A stretch of DNA of 64,000 nt, from positions 37,885 through 101,884 of the forward strand of contig CANQJC010000003.1 in the NCBI GenBank assembly GCA_947624165.1, given 5' to 3'. Below are positions 55,499-64,000 of the stretch, one piece after another. Source of the stretch: an uncultured Clostridia bacterium (GTDB lineage: Bacteria > Bacillota > Clostridia > UBA1381). The position numbers and the translations under genes were made by a program. Every line of letters begins with the position of its first letter. Positions within the stretch are counted from its first letter, which is position 1. Under the pieces are notes generated by a model. It was not told the origin of the DNA and did not search any database. It saw only the letters and a program-made list of their open reading frames with translations.

Positions 55499-56407
55499 TT
55501 ATTTTGCAATTTCAATCATTCTGTCAAGCGGTATCAACGCCCGCTTCCGTATTTCGTCGCTGACTTTCACTTCATTTTCGCCCGTTTTAAGCACATGGAG
55601 CACTTTTTCAAGCGTATTGAGCTTCATGTTCGGACAAAAATGATTCGACGACGCGAAATAAAATTTCTTTCCGGGATTTCTTTTCTTTAATTCGCAGCTC
55701 ACTCCGCTTTCCGTGCAAACAATAAATTCGTCGCTGTCGATTTTGGAAGCAAACTCTATGATCCCCGACGTGCTGCCTATGTAATCCGCTTCGTCAAGCA
55801 CGTCTTTTTTACATTCGGGGTGCGCCAAAACAAGCGCGTTGGGATATTTCGCCTTGATTTGTCCGAGATAATCCTTTGTTATAGATGCGTGAACATGGCA
55901 AAAGCCGTCGTTCAGTATAATATTTTTATCGCTTACCTGCTCCGCGACATATCTGCCCAGGTTTTCATCGGGGATAAAGAATATATTTTTGTTCGGAAGT
56001 GCTTCGACTATCTTGACCGCGTTTGACGACGTAACGCATACGTCGCTGTGACATTTAAGCTCGGATGTGGAATTTATATAGCACACTACCGCGAGATCGT
56101 CGTATTTTTCACGCATTTCCTCTATTTTCGCAACATCCGCCATATGCGCCATCGGGCAGTTGGCGGACTTGTCCGGCATAAGTACCGTTTTATCGGGATT
56201 TAATATTTTCGCGCTTTCACCCATAAACGATACGCCGCAGAACACAATCACATCCGCGCTGCTCTCTTTTGCTATCTTTGCAAGATAATACGAATCACCC
56301 ACGTAATCGGCGACATTCTGAACCTCGTCGTTAACGTAATAATGCGCGAGAATCACAGCGTTCTTTTCCTTTTTTAACCGTTCTGTTTCCTTAGCGATGT
56401 CTTTCAT
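55499..56407 (-). CDS. nadA: quinolinate synthase
   Basis: Condenses iminoaspartate with dihydroxyacetone phosphate to quinolinate using a 4Fe-4S cluster. The 302-residue protein has ILAHYYVNDEVQNVADYVGDSYYLAK, VFCGVSFMGESAKILNP and the conserved cysteines (VCYINSTSELK; GSTSGIIEF; NLKMN-type CPNMKLNTLEK). First gene of nadABC-niaR, directly behind the NiaR box. Confidence 0.96.
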   Translation of the reverse strand: MKDIAKETERLKKEKNAVILAHYYVNDEVQNVADYVGDSYYLAKIAKESSADVIVFCGVSFMGESAKILNPDKTVLMPDKSANCPMAHMADVAKIEEMREKYDDLAVVCYINSTSELKCHSDVCVTSSNAVKIVEALPNKNIFFIPDENLGRYVAEQVSDKNIILNDGFCHVHASITKDYLGQIKAKYPNALVLAHPECKKDVLDEADYIGSTSGIIEFASKIDSDEFIVCTESGVSCELKKRNPGKKFYFASSNHFCPNMKLNTLEKVLHVLKTGENEVKVSDEIRKRALIPLDRMIEIAK

Positions 56408-56439
56408 ATTTTTCCCCTCTTAAAGTTTCTTTGTTTATA

Positions 56440-56468
56440 AGTATATCACGTGTCTTGCCACCTGTCAA
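56440..56468 (-). promoter_or_regulatory. promoter of nadABC-niaR
   Basis: Minus-strand TTGACA, 17 nt, TATACT; the -35 box lies inside the NiaR palindrome. Confidence 0.85.
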
Positions 56469-56473
56469 GACAC
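56450..56473 (-). promoter_or_regulatory. NiaR operator
   Basis: Perfect palindrome GTGTCTTG-N8-CAAGACAC overlapping the -35 box of nadA, next to a niaR-containing operon. The position explains repression by nicotinate. Confidence 0.8.
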
Positions 56474-56484
56474 CTTTTCCGATA

Positions 56485-56522
56485 AATAAAAAAGGGCTGC
56501 GCGGCAAATCAAATCACCGCGC
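56485..56522 (-). terminator. terminator after the isochorismatase gene
   Basis: GCGCGG / CCGCGC hairpin overlapping the stop codon, followed on the minus strand by TTTTTTATTT. Confidence 0.7.
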
Positions 56523-56958
56523 TTCCCAAAAGGTTACGCAGCGTCCATAAGCCCTTCTCGTGATGCTCCGCGCCGCTGTCGGAATAGCAGTATGACGTCA
56601 AAACATTAAAGTCGTAGCCGCGGTCAAACAAATCGAGAGCGACCTTAAGCACGCACGCGCCCGTATTAAAGCCCACAATGTCATAATGCGCGTTTTTATC
56701 GAGCACGGAATAATCGTCCAGACCGTAGCCCTTTTTCTCGTAAATGCGGTCATATTTAAATTCGAGCGGTTTTGCGCCGTCCAAAAGCTTCCTCCAGTTC
56801 TGATACTTTATCCACGGGCTTCCCGTCTCATTTACGCATTGTGTAGCCACTATTTCTTCGTACTCGCTGTTTTTAATGAAATCGAGTATACGCTGATATT
56901 GTCCGTCTTTATCGGCAAATTCCGGCTGTACGTCGACCGCAAGCAATATGTTCTTCAT
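56509..56958 (-). CDS. isochorismatase-fold cysteine hydrolase
   Basis: A 149-residue small member of the isochorismatase/nicotinamidase fold: Asp in LLAVDVQPEF, Lys in the YEKKGYG region and nucleophile Cys in GFNTGACVLKVALDLFD. It is short compared with PncA (about 200). It lies upstream of the NAD operon but with its own terminator in between, so a nicotinamidase role is a guess from position only. Confidence 0.7.
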   Translation of the reverse strand: MKNILLAVDVQPEFADKDGQYQRILDFIKNSEYEEIVATQCVNETGSPWIKYQNWRKLLDGAKPLEFKYDRIYEKKGYGLDDYSVLDKNAHYDIVGFNTGACVLKVALDLFDRGYDFNVLTSYCYSDSGAEHHEKGLWTLRNLLGSAVI

Positions 56959-57014
56959 TATTTAGCTCCTTTTATTATAATATATTATATTCTGTCCGTT
57001 ATCCGTTTTTAAAT

Positions 57015-57995
57015 TCAGAAAGCCGAATCGTATATATATTTTTTAAATCCCTCTATATGTCCCTTAGCCGCCGTAAAAACATCATAGCTGAAATCAGGCG
57101 GCGGCGCGTCGATAAGTTTTCTTAAAATCCGAGCCGAGTCGAGCGAGGACGCGTCCGCATACTCGCCCGCATATCCCGCATATGATAAAGCGCGGCGTGT
57201 CTTTTCGGAGTACACGGCGGGGACGAACGGAATATTCATTCTTGCGGCGAGTACGCACGCGTGGAGACGCACTCCGAGAATTACCGAACATCGTCCGAGA
57301 TTTTTAAGCATGTTCGAAATATTATCATACTTTACAATATCAAACTTTTTCTTCCGTTTTGAAAGAGAATAAATAATATTCGCCGCCGCTTCGTCGTTTT
57401 CGCCGCCCGTATCGAAGCACATAAGGAGCACGTCCGCTCCGACGGCGTCGGAATACGCGTCGGCTGCACGTGCCGCGCCGAGGCAGTCCATTCCTTCCCT
57501 CACGCTTATGCCGAGAATATTTTCACGTCTTACCGATGGCAGCATACCGTCCGGCAGCGAAAAAACCATGTCGGGATATCTTTCACATCTTGTATGCAAA
57601 ATATTCTTTTGTATATAAAGCTGTGAAAAACTGTCGCGCACGGAAATATAATCATACCGCTTGATATCCTCTCCGATAACGCGCTCTATCAGAGCGTTCG
57701 GGAACGAATCAATGTTACAGCCTATTACGGCGCGGCGGCGCGCGCGCCTTGTATCGCGCAGTATTTCACGCACGCGGTATAAAACGTCTGAGTTATTGCG
57801 TATCAAAAAGCCCGAGCCTATAACGCGCAGTATCCAGTCGAAGCCCTTTTTTTCGTCGGTTTGGCGGACGTTTTCGATTTCGGTCGCTCCGACAGGGGAA
57901 TAAAGCTCATGCTCCGTAAGAGAACGCGCCGCGAGAGTCATCATCAAATCGTCGCCGAGATTTTTATCAAAGTAGCCGTCAAGAAAAATCTTCAT
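57015..57995 (-). CDS. polysaccharide pyruvyl transferase family protein
   Basis: A 326-residue CsaB-related protein. DGYFDKNLGDDLMMTLAA, GISVREG and the C-terminal GVRLHACVLAARMNIPFVPAVYSEKTRRAL are the family landmarks; the middle has 'IGSGFLIRNN'. It would transfer pyruvate onto a cell-surface glycan. Start at 57995 shares one base with the GT2 stop (TAATG), so they are coupled. A second, fused CsaB-type domain is at the left end of the window. Confidence 0.85.
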   Translation of the reverse strand: MKIFLDGYFDKNLGDDLMMTLAARSLTEHELYSPVGATEIENVRQTDEKKGFDWILRVIGSGFLIRNNSDVLYRVREILRDTRRARRRAVIGCNIDSFPNALIERVIGEDIKRYDYISVRDSFSQLYIQKNILHTRCERYPDMVFSLPDGMLPSVRRENILGISVREGMDCLGAARAADAYSDAVGADVLLMCFDTGGENDEAAANIIYSLSKRKKKFDIVKYDNISNMLKNLGRCSVILGVRLHACVLAARMNIPFVPAVYSEKTRRALSYAGYAGEYADASSLDSARILRKLIDAPPPDFSYDVFTAAKGHIEGFKKYIYDSAF

Positions 57996-58966
57996 TATTC
58001 CCACCTCCCGACGTATTTTTTAGCCGCCGCAAGCTTAAGCGAAACGGGCAAAAACTTAAGCGCGCAGAGAAAAATCCTATGCTTCGGCTTACAGTTTCGT
58101 TTCAACGCCGCGTTTATATATCCTTTCATCTGTTCGGAAGAAAGTGCCTTCGCGGCGGCGTCTTGGTCGATATACGCGCATTGACCCGCATTGTACGCCG
58201 TGATCATGGCTGCCGTATAAGAAGCCGCATCTCTCATCGCCCCGTCCGCATTCTTTATATATTCGAAAAAAAGTGACGAAACGGCTTCAAGTCTTTCCTT
58301 CGGACGCGCGTGGAAATGACTGTTTTCATGCTGATAATAATTATAGTATGCCGCAGAAATAAAGCTTATCGTTTTTATATGCGGTATCAGTTCGAGGTTG
58401 AACATTAAATCCTCCGAAAAATACTTTTTCGTATCGCGGAATTTGACCCCTGTTTGTTCCAAAAAAACGCGCTTGAAGAGCTTATTGCAGACCTCATAGC
58501 TATGGCGGCAGGTAGTGAAATATTTATCCGTGTAATCGCCGCAGTCCGTCACCGTAACGGTTTCATCGACCGATTTAAGCTGCGTTACGCGTCTTCCGTC
58601 CGAATATATATCCGTTATATTGCATTGAACCACGTCCGCCGCCGAGCTTAACGCTCCGCCATACATTTTTTCAAGCATGTCGGCTTCTACCGTGTCGTCC
58701 GCATCGACAAAAGATATGTATTCGCCGCGCGCCGCGCGCATCCCTGTGTTACGCGCAAAGCCCTGTCCGGCATTTTCCTGCGAAATAACTGTTATCCGCT
58801 CATCGTTAAACGTTGACAGCACGGAGAGAGTGTCGTCCGAGGAACCGTCGTTCACAACGATAATTTCAATATCCGAAAGCGTCTGTCCCATTACGCTTTC
58901 CAAACACCGCGCTATTGTTTCGCGTCCGTTGTAAACAGGTATAATTACACTTACCTTAATATTCAC
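57995..58966 (-). CDS. family 2 glycosyltransferase
   Basis: A 323-residue GT2 enzyme. The nucleotide-sugar fold begins VSVIIPVYNGRETIARCLESVMGQTLSDIEIIVVNDGSSDDT and has FVDADDTVEADM with the DxD motif. No membrane helix is visible. The start is GTG behind GGAGAGG. It is coupled to the pyruvyl transferase gene and divergent from the second GT2 at 59.1 kb. Confidence 0.9.
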   Translation of the reverse strand: MNIKVSVIIPVYNGRETIARCLESVMGQTLSDIEIIVVNDGSSDDTLSVLSTFNDERITVISQENAGQGFARNTGMRAARGEYISFVDADDTVEADMLEKMYGGALSSAADVVQCNITDIYSDGRRVTQLKSVDETVTVTDCGDYTDKYFTTCRHSYEVCNKLFKRVFLEQTGVKFRDTKKYFSEDLMFNLELIPHIKTISFISAAYYNYYQHENSHFHARPKERLEAVSSLFFEYIKNADGAMRDAASYTAAMITAYNAGQCAYIDQDAAAKALSSEQMKGYINAALKRNCKPKHRIFLCALKFLPVSLKLAAAKKYVGRWE

Positions 58967-59001
58967 GCCGTTTCCTCTCCCTCCGTCTTTTTTCTACGCA
59001 T

Positions 59002-59030
59002 ATAATATCACAAATGCTTATGTTTGTAAA
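59002..59030 (-). promoter_or_regulatory. promoter of the GT2-pyruvyl transferase operon
   Basis: Minus-strand TTTACA, 17 nt, TATTAT, about 35 nt before the GTG. Confidence 0.6.
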
Positions 59031-59076
59031 TAGTCCGTCCGCGCCGTATCGATACGAGCAGGCGTAAAAACGGGCG

Positions 59077-59105
59077 TTGACTATACGTCCGAATCATGGT
59101 ATACT
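59077..59105 (+). promoter_or_regulatory. promoter of the GT2-flippase operon
   Basis: TTGACT, 17 nt, TATACT. It is back to back with the promoter of the opposite GT2 gene. Confidence 0.75.
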
Positions 59106-59142
59106 GATTATATAACGACAATGACGAAAGGAAGTGCGGCAA

Positions 59143-60189
59143 ATGAACCCTACTCTGAGCATAATTGTACCCGTTTATAATGTCCGCGCTTTTTTGGAGA
59201 AATGTATAAAAAGTATCCTTGCCCAAACATTCACGGATTTTGAGCTGATACTCATAGACGACGGTTCCACAGACGGAAGCGGAGAAATATGCGACCGTTT
59301 CTCCACTCTTGACGACAGAATAAAGGTCATCCACAAGGAAAACGGCGGCGTTGTAAGCGCGCGCAAGGTCGGCATAAGCGCGGCGCGCGGCGAATACGCC
59401 GGATATGTTGACGGAGACGATTGGATCGACGCGGAAATGTACGAAAAAATGGTGCATTATATGAGATCCTACGACTGCGACCTCGTAATGTGCGACGTCG
59501 CTCATGAAAGCAAATCGCTTCCTTTTTCGTCGGGCGCGACGCGCGCAGATATGGAAGCGGGGTATTATGATTACGAAACTCTCAAATCGGAAATACTGCC
59601 CAAAATGCTTTACGCGGGTGATTTCTATACGTTTGGCATTTATCCCGTTATTTGGAATAAGCTTTATCGGCGCGAAAAGCTGATATCTCACCAAATGGCT
59701 ATCGACGAGAATATACGTATCGGCGAGGACGCGGCATGCGTGTACCCGTACCTGCTCGACAGCAAGAGCTTATATTTCATAAAAGACATGTCGCTTTACC
59801 ATTACAGACATTCCGAAAAGCAAATGACGGCTGCCTATGACGATATATACTTTGAACGTTTTAAATCACTTTATGATTTTTTCCGAAAATCGAAAATAGC
59901 TTCATCGCCATACGCGGATCAGCTTTACTATTATTATGCGTATATGGTCAAGACGTCGATCGCCAACGAATTGAAAAAGGACAGCAATATCTCGTTTTCC
60001 GAGAAGCTTAAGAACATAAAAGAAATTTGTGATTTTACGAAGCGGGAAGGTTTTCTCGATAAAATAAACATATCCGCTCTGCATCACAGGCTTTATTTTA
60101 CGCTCCTGAAGCTCGGCATACCGCTCCCTATCATGGCGGGCGTGAGCATAACAAAGTTCATTCAAAAAATTTTCGGGGGAAGGGCATGA
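59143..60189 (+). CDS. family 2 glycosyltransferase
   Basis: A 348-residue GT2 enzyme: LSIIVPVYNVRAFLEKCIKSILAQTFTDFELILIDDGSTDGS and the DGDDWI (DxD) motif at about residue 90. The C-terminus carries a long helical region. Sequence start MNPTLSI at ATG 59143 is used, since AAAGGA sits directly against the track's GTG. It overlaps the flippase by 4 nt (ATGA). Confidence 0.9.
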   Translation: MNPTLSIIVPVYNVRAFLEKCIKSILAQTFTDFELILIDDGSTDGSGEICDRFSTLDDRIKVIHKENGGVVSARKVGISAARGEYAGYVDGDDWIDAEMYEKMVHYMRSYDCDLVMCDVAHESKSLPFSSGATRADMEAGYYDYETLKSEILPKMLYAGDFYTFGIYPVIWNKLYRREKLISHQMAIDENIRIGEDAACVYPYLLDSKSLYFIKDMSLYHYRHSEKQMTAAYDDIYFERFKSLYDFFRKSKIASSPYADQLYYYYAYMVKTSIANELKKDSNISFSEKLKNIKEICDFTKREGFLDKINISALHHRLYFTLLKLGIPLPIMAGVSITKFIQKIFGGRA

Positions 60190-61664
60190 AATCATCTTAT
60201 TTTAAGTCCGGCTTTATATTGTCATACGCCGCAATTTTTATTCAAAGCGCGGTCAGCGTGATTTATACGCCCGTAATGCTGCGTCTGCTCGGCAGAACCG
60301 ACTACGGGCTTTTACAGCTTGCCGTCTCCGCAATTGCAAATCTCGGTATACTCAGCTTCGGCTTCGGCAGTTCATATCTCAGATTTTATTCTCAGTACAA
60401 ATCGGAAAATAACAGCCGTGCGATCGCGTCCTTAAACGGAATGTTCGCTCTGATCTTTGTTGCGGCGTCAGTCGTCGCGCTTGCGGCGGGGCTTACAATA
60501 TCATACAACGCCGAATTTATTTTCCATAGGTCGATGACGTTTACGCAGATACAAACTCTTAAAACGCTTCTTGCGATTATGAGCGTGAACCTCTTCCTGA
60601 CGCTTCCCTTAAACATATTTGATTCTTTCATAATCTCGCATGAACGTTTTACTTTTCAGAAAACGCTCGTGATAATCACAACGCTTTTAAATCCCATGCT
60701 TGCGTTTCCGTTTATCCTCGCGGGTAAAGGCTCGATTTACGCCGCGCTCGCAATAACGGCGGTTTCGCTTATAAAGCTTGTGACGTCGATGATTTTCTGT
60801 ATTGCAAAGCTTAAAATGAAATTCGCATTCAGGTTTGACTTGAAACTCTTCAGGCGGCTTTTTGTCTTTTCGTTTTTTGTCTTTCTGAATATTATCAGCG
60901 ATCAAATAAACTGGAACGCCGACAAGACTATCCTCGGAATACTGAAGGGCGCGGACAGCGTTACTCACTATTCGCTCGGTTCCCAGTTCAACGGTTATTT
61001 CCTGACCTTTTCATACGCGCTCACATCGCTTTTCTCACCGCGCGCATACGATCTGACGGTTCAGCGCGCGCATAACGAGCTAAACGCTTTTTTTTCACGT
61101 TTCGGGCGTATTCAGCTTTCCGTTATGGCGTATATATATATGCTGCTTGCGGCGGTCGGCAGACCGTTCATACGTATTTGGTCGGGCGTGCCGAGCAACG
61201 TCCCGTACGCCGTGGCTATGCTTCTCGTTTCGCCGCTGCTTATAACGTCGATTCAATCAATAGGAATAGAAATACAGCGCGCCAAGGACATGCACCGTTT
61301 TCGCTCGATCCTCTATTTTTTTATCGCGCTTGCAAACATCGCCGTAAGCGTCCCGCTCTGTTTGACGGCGGGCGAAATCGGATGTGCGTTCGGAACATGT
61401 ATCAGTCTTACCGCCGGCAATATAATTATAATGAACATATACTATCATAAATGCGTCGGGCTGGATATGCGTTTATTCTGGCGAAAAATCGCGGCTATGC
61501 TCCCTTCGCTCATTCCGCCCGCTATCATATGCGCGGCGTCTGCTGTACTCGCGCGGGAAAGCATATTATCCATCATGATATGGGCGACGCTTCTTACAGC
61601 CGTATATCTGCCCTGCGTATGGTTCTTCGGTATTCGAAAGGATCTGCTCGAAAATAACAGGTAA
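60186..61664 (+). CDS. polysaccharide flippase (Wzx/MATE-like, oligosaccharide transporter)
   Basis: A 492-residue membrane protein with about 14 helices of the polysaccharide-biosynthesis (Wzx/MurJ-like) family: SYAAIFIQSAVSVIYTPVMLRLLGRTDYGLLQLAVS. It would flip lipid-linked oligosaccharides to the outside. ATGA overlap with the GT2 indicates coupled translation. A terminator follows. Confidence 0.87.
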   Translation: MKSSYFKSGFILSYAAIFIQSAVSVIYTPVMLRLLGRTDYGLLQLAVSAIANLGILSFGFGSSYLRFYSQYKSENNSRAIASLNGMFALIFVAASVVALAAGLTISYNAEFIFHRSMTFTQIQTLKTLLAIMSVNLFLTLPLNIFDSFIISHERFTFQKTLVIITTLLNPMLAFPFILAGKGSIYAALAITAVSLIKLVTSMIFCIAKLKMKFAFRFDLKLFRRLFVFSFFVFLNIISDQINWNADKTILGILKGADSVTHYSLGSQFNGYFLTFSYALTSLFSPRAYDLTVQRAHNELNAFFSRFGRIQLSVMAYIYMLLAAVGRPFIRIWSGVPSNVPYAVAMLLVSPLLITSIQSIGIEIQRAKDMHRFRSILYFFIALANIAVSVPLCLTAGEIGCAFGTCISLTAGNIIIMNIYYHKCVGLDMRLFWRKIAAMLPSLIPPAIICAASAVLARESILSIMIWATLLTAVYLPCVWFFGIRKDLLENNR

Positions 61665-61695
61665 AAAGAATCAGGTCGAACGACCTGATTCTTTT
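61664..61695. terminator. bidirectional terminator between flippase and folD
   Basis: AAAAGAATCAGGTCG / CGACCTGATTCTTTT, a 15-bp perfect stem with a 2-nt loop-out between converging genes. Confidence 0.92.
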
Positions 61696-61697
61696 AT

Positions 61698-62549
61698 TTA
61701 TTTTGACTTATTTATAACCGCCGCTCTGACAGTATTTTTCATGAGCATAGCCACCGTCATCGGACCTACGCCGCCCGGTACCGGCGTGATCGCTCCCGCG
61801 ACCTTCTCAGCCGACTCAAATTCCACATCGCCGCAAAGCTTCTTATTTTCCAATCTGTTGATCCCGACGTCGATCACGACCGCGCCCTCTTTTATCATAT
61901 CTCCCGTTATAAAATTGGGTATTCCGACAGCCGCGACAAGAATATCTGCTTTCTTTGTCTTTTCCTTCAAATCCTTTGTCTTTGAATGACAAATCGTAAC
62001 GGTTCCGTTATTGTGCAGCAAAAGCATCGCCTGCGGCTTGCCGACGATATTGCTTCTTCCGACAACCACACATTCTTTTCCGCACACGTCTATACCCGAC
62101 TCCTTGATAAGCTCCATTACGCCCGCCGGAGTACACGGCACAAAATCATAATTTCCCGTCATGATTTTGCCGACGTTTATCGGATGAAACGCGTCAACGT
62201 CCTTTCGAGGATTTATGGCTTCGATGATTTTTTCTTCGTCGATATGATCGGGTACGGGAAGCTGTACGAGTATGCCGGAAATACTCTTTTTGTTGTTTAA
62301 TTCCTCGATAAGCGACAGCAGTTCTTCCTGAGTTGTGCTCGCGTCAAGCGCGTATTTTTCGGAATAAATACCGCATTCCTCACACGCGCGCTCTTTATTG
62401 CGCACATAAACCTGACTGGCGGGATCGTCACCCACGATAATTACGGCGAGACCCGGTTTTATTCCCATTTCCCCGAGCTTCTCCGTTTCTTTTTTCAGTT
62501 CCGACTTTATTCTTGCCGAAACCTCTTTTCCCATTAGCAGCTTTGCCAT
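61698..62549 (-). CDS. folD: bifunctional methylenetetrahydrofolate dehydrogenase/cyclohydrolase
   Basis: A 283-residue C1-folate enzyme interconverting 5,10-methylene- and 10-formyl-tetrahydrofolate with NADP+. It has [21 protein letters not shown] (the active-site Lys), [17 protein letters not shown], the folate/NADP region [15 protein letters not shown] and [21 protein letters not shown] lies 6 nt before the ATG. Its first 122 nt overlap the end of the YgiQ-like gene in another frame. Confidence 0.96.
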   Translation of the reverse strand: MAKLLMGKEVSARIKSELKKETEKLGEMGIKPGLAVIIVGDDPASQVYVRNKERACEECGIYSEKYALDASTTQEELLSLIEELNNKKSISGILVQLPVPDHIDEEKIIEAINPRKDVDAFHPINVGKIMTGNYDFVPCTPAGVMELIKESGIDVCGKECVVVGRSNIVGKPQAMLLLHNNGTVTICHSKTKDLKEKTKKADILVAAVGIPNFITGDMIKEGAVVIDVGINRLENKKLCGDVEFESAEKVAGAITPVPGGVGPMTVAMLMKNTVRAAVINKSK

Positions 62550-64000
62550 TGTTTTCCCTCCTGTTTTTGTTTAATATGCCGCCCTTCGGCGGTCTGATAA
62601 GACACTTTGCGCCAAAGCCGATAAGATCGCTTCGTCCGACCGAATGAAGCGCGTCGTATACCGACTTGTAATTATCGGGATTCCTATACTGGAGCAGAGC
62701 GCGCTGCATAGCTTTTTCGCGCGGCTTCTTCGCCACATATACTCTTTTCATCGTAAACGGGTCAAGCTCCGTATAGAACATACACGTAGATACGGTGCCG
62801 GGCGTCGGATAAAAATCTTGTACCTGCTGCGGATTTATACCGTTGTCATGAAGGTATACCGCAAGCTTTACGGCGTCGCGCAGCGTGCTTCCAGGGTGAC
62901 TGGACATGAGATACGGTACAAGATACTGTTTCTTTCCCAGCTTTTCGTTTATTTTATAAAACTTTTCGGAAAACTCATTGAAAACGCTGTTTTCCGGCTT
63001 TCCCATACATTTCAGCACGTTATCGCTTATGTGCTCCGGCGCGACCTTAAGCTGTCCGCTTATATGGTATTTGCACAATTCCGTAAAAAACGTGTCGTCT
63101 TTGTCGTTTATCAAATAATCGAATCTGATCCCCGAACGAATAAACACCTTTTTCACGCCTTTTATGCCGCGCAGCTTACGAAGCAAATTAAGATATTCCT
63201 TATGCGATATCTCTAAATTTGGACAAGGCGACGGGAAAAGGCATTGTCTGTCCTTGCACGCGCCGGACTTGAGCTGTTTTCCGCACGCAAGACCACGGAA
63301 ATTTGCCGTGGGTCCTCCCACGTCGTGTATATATCCTTTGAAATCGGGCATTTTTGTCATTTCAACGGCTTCTGCGACGAGCGACGCATCGCTTCTCGAT
63401 GTTACTATTCTTCCCTGATGAAAAGCGAGAGCGCAGAAGTTACAGCCGCCGTAACAGCCCCTGTTCGCCGTCAGCGAAAATTTAACTTCGTTTATAGCGG
63501 GTACACCGCCGTCTTTTTCATATACGCGGTGGTAATTTTTCATATACGGCAATCCGTACACCTCATCAAGTTCCTTTGTTTCAAGCGGATACATTGGTGG
63601 GTTCTGCACAAGATATCTGTCGCCGTGACGCTGAACAAGCGTTTTGCCGATATAAGGATTTTGCTCGTAGTATTGCAATCGGCATGAGACGGCGTATGCT
63701 TTTTTATCCTCCGCACATTCTTCAAAGCTCGGAAGTTCCTCCGCGCTTTGCACGGTATGCGGAGAAATATAGCATGTTCCGCGCACATCGGTTATTTCTT
63801 TCACGTTTATGCCGTCGCGCAGTCTATCGGCTATTTGCACGATCTGCTTTTCGCCCATTCCGTACATAAGTATATCGGCGCGGCTGTCAAAAAGGATAGA
63901 GCGGCGTACCTTATCGTCCCAATAATCATAGTGAGCGAATCGTCTCAGACTTGCTTCAACGCCGCCTATAAGCAGCGGCATATCCGAGCCAAACGCTTCC
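62428..64000 (-). CDS. YgiQ-family radical SAM protein (5' end outside window)
   Basis: A UPF0313/YgiQ radical SAM protein, partial. The track starts at an internal Met, but the frame stays open to the edge (EAFGSD precedes [28 protein letters not shown]) and full-length YgiQ has about 100 more N-terminal residues. The cluster motif is [20 protein letters not shown] and [15 protein letters not shown] are also diagnostic. The reading frame continues 122 nt into folD with a Lys/Asn/Gly-rich tail. Function is unknown for the family. Confidence 0.9.
   Translation of the reverse strand, partial: EAFGSDMPLLIGGVEASLRRFAHYDYWDDKVRRSILFDSRADILMYGMGEKQIVQIADRLRDGINVKEITDVRGTCYISPHTVQSAEELPSFEECAEDKKAYAVSCRLQYYEQNPYIGKTLVQRHGDRYLVQNPPMYPLETKELDEVYGLPYMKNYHRVYEKDGGVPAINEVKFSLTANRGCYGGCNFCALAFHQGRIVTSRSDASLVAEAVEMTKMPDFKGYIHDVGGPTANFRGLACGKQLKSGACKDRQCLFPSPCPNLEISHKEYLNLLRKLRGIKGVKKVFIRSGIRFDYLINDKDDTFFTELCKYHISGQLKVAPEHISDNVLKCMGKPENSVFNEFSEKFYKINEKLGKKQYLVPYLMSSHPGSTLRDAVKLAVYLHDNGINPQQVQDFYPTPGTVSTCMFYTELDPFTMKRVYVAKKPREKAMQRALLQYRNPDNYKSVYDALHSVGRSDLIGFGAKCLIRPPKGGILNKNRRENNGKAANGKRGFGKNKVGTEKRNGEARGNGNKTGSRRNYRG

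Overview
The window comes from a spore-forming member of the Clostridia (Bacillota). An uninterrupted sigK, spo0A, an hrcA-grpE-dnaK-dnaJ operon behind a CIRCE element with hemW upstream, ffh with ylxM, rnmV, type III glutamine synthetase, NiaR control of nadABC and SLH-domain surface proteins together fit that group. Genus and species cannot be read from the sequence. Gene density is high, promoters are mostly TTGACA-17-TATAAT-like, and intrinsic terminators close most transcription units. No phage, IS element, integrase or CRISPR array was seen.

Layout. 0-3 kb: the 5' part of a GT4-CsaB fusion gene (absent from the ORF track because it leaves the window) and a zinc-ribbon/YARHG membrane protein. 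3.2-8.6 kb: sigK, then a leftward translation block (DUF6514, rnmV, ylxM, ffh, rpsP, khpA, rimM, trmD). 8.7-11.8 kb: SRP RNA, dnaX, ybaB, recR. 11.8-15.2 kb: rnr and an RlmL-like methyltransferase. 15.4-17.9 kb: secDF and tRNA-Ser(GGA). 18-23.6 kb: MATE exporter, acyl-CoA ligase, split P1B ATPase/HMA pair with an ArsR-like operator. 23.7-31.8 kb: ECF sigma/DUF4367 pair, SLH-anchored phosphodiester glycosidase, glnN, BspA-type LRR protein. 31.9-35.8 kb: MATE, orphan fumarase beta-domain protein, and HisB-like and HisD-like proteins with altered metal-site motifs. 35.8-43.8 kb: heat-shock operon, hemW, CD1247-type protein, efp, EamA transporter. 43.8-49.3 kb: nadE, TPR protein, asnS, asnA, DUF896. 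49.4-52.7 kb: 34-residue membrane miniprotein, spo0A, subtilase. 52.8-57 kb: nadA-nadB-nadC-niaR and an isochorismatase-fold hydrolase. 57-61.7 kb: polysaccharide genes (pyruvyltransferase, two GT2, flippase). 61.7-64 kb: folD and a YgiQ-type radical SAM gene running off the edge.

How genes fit together. SRP RNA, Ffh, YlxM and SecDF serve membrane targeting and export. CsaB-type ketal-pyruvyl transferases decorate the wall polysaccharide that SLH domains bind, so the GT4-CsaB fusion, the second pyruvyltransferase locus and the SLH glycosidase point to one cell-surface programme. NAD is made de novo by NadABC under NiaR and finished by NadE. The most unusual parts are the GT4-CsaB fusion, the HisD/HisB-like pair downstream of dnaJ, the SRP RNA with a flipped apical stem, and the YgiQ/folD 122-nt overlap. 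All functional links are inference from sequence and family knowledge; no searches were run.
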